DNA of 64,000 nucleotides from JAVBJV01 sp031555315 (GCA_031555315.1 JAVBUO010000020.1:62001-126000), one strand, 5' to 3'. Counted from the first letter of the stretch, positions 1-10,290 are shown. Translations and numbers: made by a program. Notes: generated by a model from the sequence alone, not told the origin.

Positions 1-1023
1 GTCGAGGTCGGGGCGGTGCTGGGCATCGTGGCGGCGGGATCCGGCGCGGGGGCCGAAAAGCGCGCGGCGGCGAACCCGCCGGCGGGGGTGACACGTCCGG
101 CCACACCCACCGGCCCGGTGGCGCGTCCGGCGGCGGTGCCGGCGGCGGCGTTCCCGGCGGCCCAGAAGATGATGACCGAAGCGGGCGTTTCCGCCGATCA
201 GGTCGGCGCCGGTTCTGGCAAGGGCGGGCGCGTGACGAAGGGCGACGTACAGGCGTTCCTTGCCCAGCCGCAGACGGCGGCGGCGCCGGTGGCGGCGGCC
301 AAGACGGCGCGCGGCCTGGAGGGTGGCGAGGAACGCGTGCGCATGACGCGCCTGCGCCTGACCATCGCGCGCCGGCTGAAGGAAGCGCAGAACAACGCGG
401 CGATGCTGACCACCTTCAACGAGGTGGACATGTCGGCGGTGATGGCGCTGCGCGCCGAGTACAAGGACGCCTTCGAGAAGAAGCACAACGGCGTGCGTCT
501 GGGCTTCATGGGCGTGTTCGTGAAGGCGTGCGTCGCGGCGCTGAAGGAATTCCCGGCGGTGAACGCCGAGATCGACGGCGACGACGTGATCTACAAGCAT
601 TTCGTGCACATGGGCATCGCGGTGGGCGGCCCGAACGGGCTGGTGGTGCCGGTGCTGCGTCATGCCGACGAGATGTCGCTGATGCAGATCGAAGCCAGCA
701 TCGCCGATTTCGGGCGGCGCGCGCGTGACGGTTCGCTGAAGATCGAGGAACTGTCGGGCGGCACGTTCAGCATTACCAACGGCGGTGTGTATGGTTCGCT
801 GATGTCGACGCCGATCCTGAACCCGCCGCAGTCCGGCATTCTGGGCATGCACAAGATCCAGGAACGCCCGATGGTGGTCGGCGGCAAGGTCGAGGTGCGG
901 CCGATGATGTATCTGGCGGTGTCCTACGACCACCGCATCGTCGACGGCAAGGAAGCGGTATCGTTCCTGGTCCGCGTGAAGGAATGCGTGGAAGACCCGC
1001 GCCGTCTGCTGCTCGGCCTTTGA
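1..1023 (+). CDS. sucB: Dihydrolipoamide succinyltransferase (2-oxoglutarate dehydrogenase E2), 3' part
   Basis: The reading frame is open from the first base, so the start and most of the lipoyl domain lie left of the window; 340 residues remain. After an Ala/Pro/Gly linker comes a peripheral subunit-binding domain (about residues 49-85, with AFPAAQKMM and GRVTKGDV), then the acyltransferase core. The core ends with the catalytic DHRIVDG motif, with His about 311 and Asp about 315 of the visible part. It transfers the succinyl group from lipoamide to CoA in the TCA cycle. lpdA (E3) follows directly, as in alphaproteobacterial odh/suc operons. A pyruvate dehydrogenase E2 is less likely, because the catalytic-domain wording (FNEVDMS, LGFMGVFVKA) is of the succinyl type. 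Confidence 0.93.
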   Translation, partial: VEVGAVLGIVAAGSGAGAEKRAAANPPAGVTRPATPTGPVARPAAVPAAAFPAAQKMMTEAGVSADQVGAGSGKGGRVTKGDVQAFLAQPQTAAAPVAAAKTARGLEGGEERVRMTRLRLTIARRLKEAQNNAAMLTTFNEVDMSAVMALRAEYKDAFEKKHNGVRLGFMGVFVKACVAALKEFPAVNAEIDGDDVIYKHFVHMGIAVGGPNGLVVPVLRHADEMSLMQIEASIADFGRRARDGSLKIEELSGGTFSITNGGVYGSLMSTPILNPPQSGILGMHKIQERPMVVGGKVEVRPMMYLAVSYDHRIVDGKEAVSFLVRVKECVEDPRRLLLGL

Positions 1024-1034
1024 GACATTAAGCT

Positions 1035-1061
1035 ACGGGCGGTCTGCGGGCCGCCCGTTTT
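1035..1061 (+). terminator. Hairpin between E2 and E3 genes
   Basis: A perfect 8-bp stem (ACGGGCGG with CCGCCCGT) with an 8-nt loop is followed by TTTT. It lies 12 nt after the E2 stop and about 35 nt before lpdA. It may be a partial terminator that lowers lpdA expression relative to E2. Confidence 0.55.
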
Positions 1062-1096
1062 CGCATGATTGTAAACAAGAAGACGAGGAATCAGCC

Positions 1097-2488
1097 ATGA
1101 GCGATTCTTTTGACGTCATCGTCATCGGCGCCGGTCCCGGCGGATATGTGGCGGCCATTCGTGCCGCGCAGCTGGGTATGAAAGTCGCCTGCGTGGAAAA
1201 GCGCGAAACGCTGGGTGGCACGTGCCTGAACGTCGGGTGCATTCCGTCCAAGGCATTGCTGGTGTCGTCGGAAAAATTCCACGAGGCGTCGCACGAACTG
1301 GCGGCGCACGGGGTGGGCGTGGCGGACGTGAAGCTCGATCTGGCGAAGATGCAGGCGCGCAAGGCCGAGGTCGTGTCGGCCAACGTCAAGGGTGTGGAAT
1401 TCCTGTTCAAGAAGAACAAGGTCACCTGGCTGAAGGGCGCGGGCAGGATCACCGCGCCGGGCAAGGTCGATGTGGCGGGCAAGGTCTACGAAGCGAAGAA
1501 CATCATCATCGCCACCGGGTCTGAAAGCATGCCGTTGACCGGCGTCGATGTGGACGAAAAGCAGATCGTCACCTCGACCGGCGGGTTGGAGCTCGACAAG
1601 GTGCCCGGCCATCTGGTGGTGATCGGCGGCGGAGTGATCGGGCTGGAGCTCGGCTCGGTGTGGATGCGTCTGGGCGCGCAGGTGACGGTGGTGGAATTCC
1701 TCGACCGTCTGGTGCCGGGCATGGATGGTGAAATCGCCAAACAGTTCGAACGCACGCTGTCCAAACAGGGCATGAAGTTCAAGCTCGGCTCGAAAGTGAC
1801 CGGCGCGAAGCAGGGCAAGGACGGCGTGACGCTGAGCGTGGAACCCGCCAAGGGGGGCGCCGCGGAAACGCTGAAGGCCGATGTGGTGCTGCTGGCGATC
1901 GGCCGGCGCGCCTACACGGAAGGGTTGGGGCTGAAGGAAGTCGGCGTTGAAACCGACGAGCGCGGCCGCGTGAAGACCGATGCACATTTCGCGACCAGTG
2001 TGCCGGGCATCTACGCGATCGGCGATGCGATCATCGGCCCGATGCTGGCGCACAAGGCGGAAGAGGAAGGCGTGGCGTTGGCGGAAATGCTGGCCGGCCA
2101 GGCCGGGCACGTGAATTACGGCGCGATCCCGGGCGTGGTTTACACGTGGCCGGAAGTGGCGGCGGTCGGCAAGACGGAAGAAGAACTGAAGGCCGAGGGG
2201 CGCGAGTACCGCATCGGCAAGTTCCCGTTCACCGCCAACGGCCGTGCCCGCGCCAACGGGCACACGGATGGGTTCGTGAAGATTCTGGCCGACAAGACCA
2301 CCGATCAGGTACTCGGCGCGCATATTCTGGGGCCGGATGCCGGCACGCTGATTGCCGAACTGGTGATGGCGATCGAATTCGGCGCCAGCGCCGAGGACAT
2401 CGCGCGCACCTGCCACGCGCATCCGGCATTGAACGAGGCGGTGAAGGAAGCCGCGCTGGCCGTGGACGGACGCGCGCTGCACATCTGA
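1097..2488 (+). CDS. lpdA: Dihydrolipoyl dehydrogenase (E3)
   Basis: This 463-residue FAD disulfide oxidoreductase reoxidises dihydrolipoamide with NAD+ in the 2-oxoacid dehydrogenase complexes. The N-terminal FAD motif GAGPGG is at residues 11-16. The redox pair is Cys43/Cys48 in GGTCLNVGCIPSK. The NAD-binding motif is GGGVIGLELG, and the second FAD motif is GIYAIGDAI. The C-terminal catalytic His-Glu pair is in HPALNE (about 442-447). The length matches the family. The start follows GACGAGGAATC, a reasonable Shine-Dalgarno. It sits directly downstream of the E2 gene, so this is the E3 of the 2-oxoglutarate dehydrogenase operon. Confidence 0.97.
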   Translation: MSDSFDVIVIGAGPGGYVAAIRAAQLGMKVACVEKRETLGGTCLNVGCIPSKALLVSSEKFHEASHELAAHGVGVADVKLDLAKMQARKAEVVSANVKGVEFLFKKNKVTWLKGAGRITAPGKVDVAGKVYEAKNIIIATGSESMPLTGVDVDEKQIVTSTGGLELDKVPGHLVVIGGGVIGLELGSVWMRLGAQVTVVEFLDRLVPGMDGEIAKQFERTLSKQGMKFKLGSKVTGAKQGKDGVTLSVEPAKGGAAETLKADVVLLAIGRRAYTEGLGLKEVGVETDERGRVKTDAHFATSVPGIYAIGDAIIGPMLAHKAEEEGVALAEMLAGQAGHVNYGAIPGVVYTWPEVAAVGKTEEELKAEGREYRIGKFPFTANGRARANGHTDGFVKILADKTTDQVLGAHILGPDAGTLIAELVMAIEFGASAEDIARTCHAHPALNEAVKEAALAVDGRALHI

Positions 2489-2514
2489 TCGGGGATATCG
2501 GACGAAACGGAACC

Positions 2515-2540
2515 GGGCGTGGCTGTGATGGCCGCGCCCG
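2515..2540. terminator. Bidirectional hairpin between lpdA and xerC
   Basis: A 9-bp stem (GGGCGTGGC with GCCGCGCCC, one G-T wobble) lies between the convergent lpdA and xerC ends. The flanking T tract is weak. Confidence 0.45.
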
Positions 2541-2542
2541 TA

Positions 2543-3449
<907 letters not shown>

Positions 3450-3457
<8 letters not shown>

Positions 3458-4106
3458 TCGATTGGCCGGTTTTCGCCCAGTCGGCGAGGAACGCGGCCAG
3501 CCCCTTGTCGGTCAGCGGGTGCTGATACAGCGCGCGCAGCACGGCGGGCGGCAGGGTAACCACGTCGGCGCCCAGCTTGGCCGATTCGATCACGTGGTTC
3601 GGCGAACGCACGCTGGCGACCAGCACTTCGGTCTTCAGGTTCGGGTAATTGCTGTAGATCTGCACGATGTCGGCGATCAGGCCCATACCGTCGTGGCCGA
3701 TATCGTCGAGCCGGCCGACGAACGGCGAGATGAACGTGGCGCCCGCCTTGGCGGCCAGCAGCGCCTGCGCGGGCGAGAAGCACAGCGTGACGTTGACCAT
3801 GATGCCATCGGCCGACAGATGCTTGCAGGCCTTCAGCCCGTCCGGCGTCAGCGGCAGTTTGACAGCGACGTTGTGGGCGATGTCGCGCAGGCGGCGGCCT
3901 TCCTTCATCATGCCGTCGAAGTTGGTGGATACCACCTCGGCCGAGACCGGGCCGGGCACGATCGAACAGATCTCGGCGATCACATCGAGGATCTTGCGGC
4001 CCGATTTGGCGATCAGCGACGGGTTGGTGGTCACCCCGTCCAGCAGGCCGGTATCGGCCAGGGCTTTGATCTCGGCGGTGTCGGCGGTATCGACAAAGAA
4101 CTTCAT
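3450..4106 (-). CDS. fsa: Fructose-6-phosphate aldolase / small transaldolase
   Basis: This 218-residue protein of the short transaldolase family (TalC/FSA/MipB) forms a TIM barrel. MKFFVDTADTAEIKAL and DGVTTNPSLIAKSG are signature sequences, and the Schiff-base lysine is Lys83 in VAVKLPLT. The ATG at 4106 is chosen over an upstream in-frame ATG at 4172 because it matches the conserved N-terminus and has AGGATG upstream. Short members are either true transaldolases or F6P aldolases, and sequence reading alone does not separate them. It overlaps the xerC start and is divergent from priA. Confidence 0.92.
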
Positions 4107-4152
4107 GGTGTCATCCTGATGGGTGGCCACAGCGGCAAAGGACAGATAGCCG

Positions 4153-6339
4153 ATGGGCACCGGTTTGCCCAAACGACGGGTTGCAGTTCTGCTTCCATAC
4201 CCTTTTTCGGGGGCGTTCGACTATGCCGTTCCGCCAGGAATCGACCCGCGCCCCGGCGATGTGGTCGGCGTGCCGCTGGGGCGGCGGGCGGTGTGGGGCG
4301 TGGTGTGGGATGCGGCGGCGGGCGATGAGCGGGTGCCCGATACGCGGCTGAGGCCGGTGAGCGCCGTGCTGGCTGTCCCCCCGATGGCCGAAAATCTGCG
4401 CCGCTTCGTCGACTGGGTGGCCGCTTATACGATGTCGCCGCCCGGCGAGGTGATGGCGATGGCGCTGCGCGCCGCGCCGCACGATGCCGAACCTCCGGCG
4501 CAGGGCTGGCGGGTGGCGGCGGATGCGCCGGTGGATGTGCGGATCACCAAGGCGCGGGCGCGCGTGCTGGCGGTACTGAAAGACGGCGCCGTGCTGTCCG
4601 GCCCCGAGCTTGCCCGCACTGCCGGTGTCGATGGCGCGGTCATTCGCGGCATGGCGCGGGCCGGGCTGCTGGAACCGGTGGCGCTGGCCGCGCAGATGCC
4701 GTTCGAAAACCCGGACCCCGAACATCCGGGTCCGGAATTGCGCGCGGAACAGCAGGCTGCCGCCACGGTGTTGCGCAATGCGGTGCGGTCGCGGGCGTTC
4801 TCGGTTTCGCTGCTCGACGGGGTGACCGGGTCGGGCAAGACCGAGGTATATCTGGACGCGGTGGCCGAATGTCTGCGCACGGGCCGGCAGGCGCTGGTGC
4901 TGCTGCCGGAGATCGCGTTGTCGGCGCAGTGGCTGGACCGCTTTCGCCATCGCTTCGGCGTGATGCCGGCGCAATGGCATTCGGACCTGTCGCCGCGGTT
5001 ACGCAAACGCACCTGGCGCGCGGTGGCCGTAGGGGCCGCGCCGGTGGTGGTGGGGGCGCGTTCGGCACTGTTCCTGCCATTCCCCGATCTCGGGTTGATC
5101 GTGGTCGACGAAGAACACGACACCGCGTTCAAACAGGAAGACGGCGTGATCTACCACGCACGCGACATGGCGGTGGTGCGCGCGCGCATCGAACACGCGC
5201 CGGTGGTGCTGGTCTCGGCCACGCCCAGTCTGGAAACCGTCGCCAATGTCGAGGCGGGCCGCTATCGCGAACTGGTGCTGAGCGCGCGGCACGGCGCGGC
5301 CAGCCTGCCCGATGTGTCGGCGATCGATTTGCGTGCCGCACCGCCCGCGCGCGGAAAATTTCTGTCGCCGGCATTGCTGGAGGTTATGCGCGAGACCATT
5401 GCCGCGGGCGATCAGGCGATGCTGTTCCTGAACCGGCGCGGCTACGCGCCGCTGACGCTGTGCCGCGTCTGCGGGCACCGCATGCAATGTCCGAACTGCA
5501 CGGCATGGCTGGTCGAGCATCGCCAGGCGCGGCGCTTGCAGTGCCATCATTGCGGCCATCAGGTGCCGATGCCCGATGCGTGTCCGGAATGCGGGGCGGC
5601 ACATGCGCTGACGGCGATCGGACCCGGGGTGGAGCGCATCACCGAGGAAGCGCACGAGGCGTTTCCCGAGGCACGTATTCAGGTGATGTCGTCGGACACC
5701 ATGGAACATCCGTCGCAGGCGGGGGCGGCGGCGCGGGCGATTGCCGATCGTGACGTCGATCTGGTGATCGGCACGCAGATCATCGCCAAGGGCTGGCATT
5801 TTCCGCATCTGACTCTGGTCGGTGTGGTCGATGCCGATCTGGGGCTGGGCGGTGGCGATCTGCGCGCCGCGGAACACACGGTGCAACTGCTGCATCAGGT
5901 GGCGGGACGCGCCGGGCGCGCGGAAAAACCGGGGCGCGTGCTGTTACAGACGTTCTCGCCCGAACATCCGGTGATGCGGGCGCTGGTCTCGGGCGATCTG
6001 GCCGGGTTCCGCTCCGCCGAGGCGGCGGCGCGCAGGCCCGGCAACTGGCCGCCTTACGGCAGGCTGGCGGCGCTGATCGTCAGCGGCGAGGATGTGCATG
6101 CGGTGGATGCCGCGGCGCGCGCGCTCGGGCTGGCCGCGCCGCGTGTGGACGGTGTGGCGGTGCTGGGTCCGGCGCCCGCGCCGCTGGCGCTGTTGCGCGG
6201 GCGGCACCGGCGGCGGCTGTTATTGAAAGCGCGCAAGGATGTCGCCGTGCAGAAGCTGATACATGCCTGGCTGGCCGGCGTTTCTCTGCCGCCGCGCGTG
6301 CGGGTGGATATCGATATCGACCCGGTGTCGTTCATGTAG
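4153..6339 (+). CDS. priA: Primosomal replication protein N' (PriA helicase)
   Basis: This 728-residue superfamily 2 helicase restarts stalled replication forks. The N-terminal 3'BD domain (RVAVLLPYPFSGAFDYAV) is followed by the Walker A segment GVTGSGKTEVYL, the DEEH box in VVDEEHDTAFKQ, and two zinc-binding CxxC pairs (CRVCGHRMQCPNC; CHHCGH...CPECG) around residues 440-480. Motif V/VI is GTQIIAKGWHFP and HQVAGRAGR. The length is typical. The start is 46 bp from the divergently read transaldolase gene. The last 8 bp overlap the convergent acyltransferase ORF. Confidence 0.96.
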   Translation: MGTGLPKRRVAVLLPYPFSGAFDYAVPPGIDPRPGDVVGVPLGRRAVWGVVWDAAAGDERVPDTRLRPVSAVLAVPPMAENLRRFVDWVAAYTMSPPGEVMAMALRAAPHDAEPPAQGWRVAADAPVDVRITKARARVLAVLKDGAVLSGPELARTAGVDGAVIRGMARAGLLEPVALAAQMPFENPDPEHPGPELRAEQQAAATVLRNAVRSRAFSVSLLDGVTGSGKTEVYLDAVAECLRTGRQALVLLPEIALSAQWLDRFRHRFGVMPAQWHSDLSPRLRKRTWRAVAVGAAPVVVGARSALFLPFPDLGLIVVDEEHDTAFKQEDGVIYHARDMAVVRARIEHAPVVLVSATPSLETVANVEAGRYRELVLSARHGAASLPDVSAIDLRAAPPARGKFLSPALLEVMRETIAAGDQAMLFLNRRGYAPLTLCRVCGHRMQCPNCTAWLVEHRQARRLQCHHCGHQVPMPDACPECGAAHALTAIGPGVERITEEAHEAFPEARIQVMSSDTMEHPSQAGAAARAIADRDVDLVIGTQIIAKGWHFPHLTLVGVVDADLGLGGGDLRAAEHTVQLLHQVAGRAGRAEKPGRVLLQTFSPEHPVMRALVSGDLAGFRSAEAAARRPGNWPPYGRLAALIVSGEDVHAVDAAARALGLAAPRVDGVAVLGPAPAPLALLRGRHRRRLLLKARKDVAVQKLIHAWLAGVSLPPRVRVDIDIDPVSFM

Positions 6340-7477
6340 GTGATGGATCGCCCCGCCGCTGCGCCATGAGTGTGGCAGATTTCGCATGCAGGTCGAAAAG
6401 GCGCCGCAAAAAGAAGCGCGTGGGTCTTTCAAGGCAGTGATAGGAAAGGGCCGCCACGAGTAACGAGAGAGCGAACGTGACGCAGAGGCGCAGGACGGCA
6501 TTGTGATGAAAGCTCTGCCCGTAGCGCCAGACGAACGCCATGACGATCCAGTGAACGATGTAGACCGAATAGGATATCCGGCCGAAATAGTGCAGCGGGC
6601 GACAGGACAGTATTATAGAAACGATGGAGGTTTTCCCGCAGATGCCGATGACAAGCAGCGGGGCGAGGACGACCAGCAGTTCCGCATCCACGATGCCGAC
6701 GGCCTGCGCGGCGATGATGGCCAGAATTCCCAGAGAAACCGGACCGGTGGCGCGCGCCAGGAAGTCTCTTGCGCCAGGATGCCGGCGATAGACGAGATAG
6801 GCGAGCCAGCCGGCCGTGAACATGCAAATGCCGCGAACGATGGCGACCCAGTGGATCAGCGGACCTGTCGCCGCCGGAATCTGGTGGGAATTGACCCCAG
6901 GATTGTAGAACAGAGCGTAGAACGCGAACGTGACGAGACCGAGAACGCAGGTAATGCCGAGCAGGTATTTTGCGTCCAGATTCACGACCCGGCAGGAAAG
7001 CAGAAACAGAACGGGGAAAAGTGCGACATAACAGAAAGCCTCGATCGACAGGGACCACATCGGATCAATCCAGTGAGCACCGGTTCCGACGATCGGCAGC
7101 GCGTTGATCATCAGTATCTGGCGGATGCCTTCAGCAGCGGCCTCAAATGGGCCGTATGCGGAAAAATTGTTGATATTCCAAGCGTGGCTGTAAATGGCCG
7201 CTACAACAAGTGCGCAGAAATATAGCGGATACACGCGCGCAAACCTGGCCAGGAGAAAATTTCTGAAATGGAGCGGACGTCCTGTATCGGCCTGATAGGC
7301 CAGACAGAGCGTGAACCCGCTCAGACAGAAGAAGACGTCGACGGCCGGGCTGTGGAATGCCAGCCAGTTCAGAAAGGGCAGTGACGTCCCCTTGATGTGC
7401 ATGAAAGCGACATCTAGCGCCGCAATGCCACGCAATCCGGTCAGAGCGCGGATTTCGGTCTCGTCGTCCAGGGCCAT
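6332..7477 (-). CDS. Acyltransferase 3 family membrane protein (OafA/YrhL type)
   Basis: This 381-residue polytopic membrane protein has the acyltransferase-3 N-terminus: RALTGLRGIAALDVAFMH with the conserved Arg and His, then SPAVDVFFCLSGFTLCLAY. About ten hydrophobic segments follow. YFGRISYSVYIVHW near the C-terminus is also characteristic. Family members O-acylate cell-surface glycans; the substrate here is unknown. Codon choice is visibly AT-richer than in the neighbours, its 3' end overlaps priA, and the upstream flank holds what looks like the tail of an interrupted gene. Insertion by horizontal transfer is therefore plausible. Confidence 0.9.
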   Translation of the reverse strand: MALDDETEIRALTGLRGIAALDVAFMHIKGTSLPFLNWLAFHSPAVDVFFCLSGFTLCLAYQADTGRPLHFRNFLLARFARVYPLYFCALVVAAIYSHAWNINNFSAYGPFEAAAEGIRQILMINALPIVGTGAHWIDPMWSLSIEAFCYVALFPVLFLLSCRVVNLDAKYLLGITCVLGLVTFAFYALFYNPGVNSHQIPAATGPLIHWVAIVRGICMFTAGWLAYLVYRRHPGARDFLARATGPVSLGILAIIAAQAVGIVDAELLVVLAPLLVIGICGKTSIVSIILSCRPLHYFGRISYSVYIVHWIVMAFVWRYGQSFHHNAVLRLCVTFALSLLVAALSYHCLERPTRFFLRRLFDLHAKSATLMAQRRGDPSPT

Positions 7478-7521
7478 GGGGGTAACTCGTATCTTGATAG
7501 TTTACTTTGAAAATGGAGTAA

Positions 7522-7668
7522 GATGGGCAGTCCGTCGCTGCCAACGGTTGGATCTTTGGCACTGTGGTGTGGAACGGCGCTTATGACAACACCGAAGGCT
7601 TCATGGTTTGTGCCGTGCATACGGACGATACCGGGTTCGACGAAGCCCCCGATGCCGTGCGATAACGC
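7522..7668 (+). pseudogene. Possible 3' remnant of an interrupted gene upstream of smr
   Basis: A frame open between a stop at 7519 and a TAA at 7666-7668 has no usable start codon near its 5' end. It encodes about 48 residues (including ANGWIFGTVVWNGAYDNTEG) with host-like codons. It reads as the C-terminal tail of a gene whose 5' part is missing at the acyltransferase boundary. The family is not recognised. It could be a chance open frame. Confidence 0.3.
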
Positions 7669-7674
7669 GGCACG

Positions 7675-8259
7675 ATGAAACAGCGCCTGACCCCGCAGGA
7701 TCTGGAAGACTGGGACCGCATGGCGCGCACGGTGTCGCGGCGGCGCTCGCGCGGGCGGGTGTTCGGGCGCGATCTTCCGGTTGCGGCGCCGTTCGCCGGA
7801 CCGCCGGCCGCGAACATTCCCGTGGAGCGCACGGACCCGGTCGCGCAACTGCTGGCCGCGGCGCCGGTGCGGCGCGCGGCGGTGGTGCGTCTGGCGCCGG
7901 TGCTGGTCGGCGTGCAGCCGCACGGGCTCGACACCGCGACCTGGGAACGGTTCCGCAGCGGCAAATTGAAGGTTGACCGCACGCTGGATCTGCACGGCCG
8001 CACGGTCCAGGCGGCGTTTCATGCGTTCGAGCGATTCCTGGCCCGCGCGCGCTTCGACGGCTTGCGCGTGATCGAGGTGGTGACCGGCGGCGGCGGCCCC
8101 GGTTCGCGCGGCGGGGCGATCCGCCACGAACTGCCCGCCTGGCTGAATTTGAGCGAACTGCGTCCGCTGCTGCTGGCGGCGGCGCATCCGCACGCGGCGA
8201 ATTCCGGTTCGGTGCGTCTGCTGCTGCGCAAACCGCGCGACGATCGGGGGCCGCGATGA
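7675..8259 (+). CDS. Smr/MutS2-domain protein
   Basis: This 194-residue protein has a basic N-terminus (RTVSRRRSRGR) and a C-terminal Smr domain (about residues 100-190). The domain has the LDLHGRT signature and the VVTGGGGPGSRGGAIR loop. Small MutS-related domains act as DNA or RNA endonucleases or nucleic-acid-binding modules; the role of stand-alone alphaproteobacterial versions is not settled. The stop overlaps the start of the XRE gene by 4 bp (ATGA), so the two are cotranscribed and coupled. Confidence 0.88.
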   Translation: MKQRLTPQDLEDWDRMARTVSRRRSRGRVFGRDLPVAAPFAGPPAANIPVERTDPVAQLLAAAPVRRAAVVRLAPVLVGVQPHGLDTATWERFRSGKLKVDRTLDLHGRTVQAAFHAFERFLARARFDGLRVIEVVTGGGGPGSRGGAIRHELPAWLNLSELRPLLLAAAHPHAANSGSVRLLLRKPRDDRGPR

Positions 8260-8672
8260 CGCCGTTCGGTGCAAAGCTGCGCGCCTTGCGCGCGGCGCGC
8301 GGGGTGACGCTGGCCGAACTGGCGCGCCAGTTGCAGGTCTCGGCGGCCTATCTGTCGGCGCTGGAGCACGGCCGGCGCGGCGCGCCCAGCGTCGGGCTGG
8401 TGCATCAGGTGAACGAGTTCTTCGGTCTGATCTGGGACGATGCCGAGGATCTGGGGCGCCTGGCCCGGTTGTCGCATCCGCGCCCGACGGTGGACACGGC
8501 AGGATTGAGCCCCGAACAGACGGCGCTGGCCAACCGGCTGGCGCAGGATATGCATCGCCTGCCGTCCGAAGTGGTGCTGGCGATTCATGCGCTGCTCGAC
8601 ACGGTGACGCCGCCGGTCAAGCCCAAGGTGCGCCGCCGCGCGGTCGGCAAGGCATCACGGCAGGGCGTCTAA
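8256..8672 (+). CDS. XRE-family transcriptional regulator
   Basis: This 138-residue protein has an N-terminal Cro/CI helix-turn-helix (about residues 5-60: LAELARQLQVSAAYLSALE), followed by a helical tail of unknown function ending in a Lys/Arg-rich segment. It is translationally coupled to the Smr gene. This Smr-XRE pairing occurs in other alphaproteobacteria as I recall; targets are unknown. Confidence 0.87.
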   Translation: MTPFGAKLRALRAARGVTLAELARQLQVSAAYLSALEHGRRGAPSVGLVHQVNEFFGLIWDDAEDLGRLARLSHPRPTVDTAGLSPEQTALANRLAQDMHRLPSEVVLAIHALLDTVTPPVKPKVRRRAVGKASRQGV

Positions 8673-8701
8673 AGGCCCTTGGCAATTTGCTATAGCATGC
8701 G

Positions 8702-10057
8702 ATGTTGCAATGTATGAGCAAACCTCAGCCCATTGCCGCGCCGGCGCCGCCGTCCCTGTTGCGTCAGATCGCCATGCTGGCCGGGCCGACCACGGTGGTG
8801 TCGATGATGCAGGGGGGAGCGCAGTTGGCGGAAACCTGGCTGGTCGGACGGCAGGGGACCACGGCGCTGGCCGGATACGCGATGGTGCTGCCGTTTCTAC
8901 TGATGATGTTCATGATGTCGACGGGGGCGATGGGCGGCGGTGTGGCCTCGGCCATCGCGCGCGCGCTGGGCGGCGGGCGGCGCGACGAGGCGTCGGCGCT
9001 GGTGACCCATGCGCTGGTGATCGCGCTGGCGATGGGGCTGGGGCTGTTCACGCTGCCGCTGTGCCTCGGCGGCCCATGGGTGTTCGCGGCGCTGGGCGGC
9101 AGCGGGGCGGTGCTGGAGGCAGCGGTGTCGTTCTCGGGGGCGCTGTTCGCGGGCGCAGTGCTGGTCTGGCTGGTCAATACCCAGGCGGCGATCCTGCGCG
9201 GCACCGGCAACCATGCGATGCCGGCCTGGGTGATTTCGCTCGGCTGGTGCGTGCAGCCGGTGCTGGCGTGGTTCCTGATGGAGGTCTGCGGCCTCGGTCT
9301 GCCGGGGGCGGGTTGGGCAACCTGCATCGTGTTCGGGGTGAACTGCATGATCATGTGGATCGCCATACGCGGCGGTGCAGCGGGGTTCGTGCCCGATCTG
9401 CGGGTGAAGCTGTCGGGTGCGCTGTTCTGGCGCATTCTGGCGGTCGGGGCGGTCGCCTCGGTGATGGCGGCGATCTCGAACCTGACGATAATCCTGATGA
9501 CGCGGCTGGTCGCGCCTTATGGAACCGTGGCCGTGGCCGCCTACGGTGTCGGCACGCGGCTGGAGTTCATCATGGCGCCGCTCTCGTTCGGGATCGGGTC
9601 GGCGCTGATCACGCTGGTCGGCACGCGCGTCGGCGGCGGTGACTGGGCCGGGGCGCGGCGTGTGGCCTGGACCGGCGGGCTGATCGCCACGGCGGTCGGC
9701 GGGGCGGTCGGCCTGCTGCTGGCGGTTTTTTCCGGTTTCTTCGCCGGCCTGTTCACCCGCGATCCGGCCGTGCAGGTGATCGCGGCACAACAGTTGATGA
9801 TCGTCGGCCCGACCTTTGCAGGGTTGGGGATGGGGTTTGCGTTATATTTCGCCTCGCTGGGGGCGGGGCGGGTGCGCTGGCCGTTCGTGGCGGTGGTGTC
9901 GCGTATCGTGCTGGCGGTGGGCGGCGGGGCGCTGCTGGCCGGGCCGCTGGAGATGGGGCTGACCGGGCTTTTCATCGGTGTGGCCCTGGGCCTGAGCAGT
10001 TACGGGCTGGTGGTGGCGGCGTCGGTGCGTCGCGGCGTGTGGTCGGCCAGAGACTGA
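8702..10057 (+). CDS. MATE family efflux transporter
   Basis: This protein of about 451 residues has twelve predicted membrane helices in two related halves, the MATE architecture. The first half opens with RQIAMLAGPTTVVSMMQ, and the second half has LVAPYGTVAVAAYGVGTRLE, a typical MATE-half sequence. It is expected to export drugs or metabolites using a Na+ or H+ gradient; the substrate is not readable. The ATG at 8702 is used; an ATG at 8714 (MSKPQPIA) is an equally possible start, and neither has a strong Shine-Dalgarno. It lies 29 bp after the XRE gene. Confidence 0.9.
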   Translation: MLQCMSKPQPIAAPAPPSLLRQIAMLAGPTTVVSMMQGGAQLAETWLVGRQGTTALAGYAMVLPFLLMMFMMSTGAMGGGVASAIARALGGGRRDEASALVTHALVIALAMGLGLFTLPLCLGGPWVFAALGGSGAVLEAAVSFSGALFAGAVLVWLVNTQAAILRGTGNHAMPAWVISLGWCVQPVLAWFLMEVCGLGLPGAGWATCIVFGVNCMIMWIAIRGGAAGFVPDLRVKLSGALFWRILAVGAVASVMAAISNLTIILMTRLVAPYGTVAVAAYGVGTRLEFIMAPLSFGIGSALITLVGTRVGGGDWAGARRVAWTGGLIATAVGGAVGLLLAVFSGFFAGLFTRDPAVQVIAAQQLMIVGPTFAGLGMGFALYFASLGAGRVRWPFVAVVSRIVLAVGGGALLAGPLEMGLTGLFIGVALGLSSYGLVVAASVRRGVWSARD

Positions 10058-10089
10058 GAAACTGAGAGACTGTCCGATAATGTTCCTGG

Positions 10090-10243
10090 CGCGGCCGTCT
10101 GGCGGCACTTTCCTGCGCTTGCGGTGCTCACGGACGGAGTAATTCCAAGTCAGACACAAAGTGTCTGACGACTCGGGAATTACGACCAGATCATAGAACG
10201 TGGAACACGATCGTGTTCCACGCCCGCTGCGCGCCGGTTCTCG
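10090..10243 (+). repeat. Structured intergenic repeat, copy 1
   Basis: About 154 bp nearly identical to the reverse complement of 14935-15092. It contains nested palindromes. GTAATTCC (10139-10146) pairs with GGAATTAC (10176-10183), enclosing GTCAGACAC-AAA-GTGTCTGAC (10149-10169). A separate perfect 22-bp palindrome sits at 10200-10221 around ACACGATCGTGT. It lies between the convergent MATE and SDR genes and codes for nothing evident. Confidence 0.85.
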
Positions 10244-10290
10244 ATCCGCACCACCATACGACTCACGCCAGCGCATTCTCGAATAATCTC

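Noticed and set aside
1091..2482. A 463-codon open frame antisense to lpdA, and similar long antisense frames along many genes
   Set aside because: High-GC codon usage creates open antisense frames; His/Arg/Ala-rich translations have no motif and the sense gene is certain.
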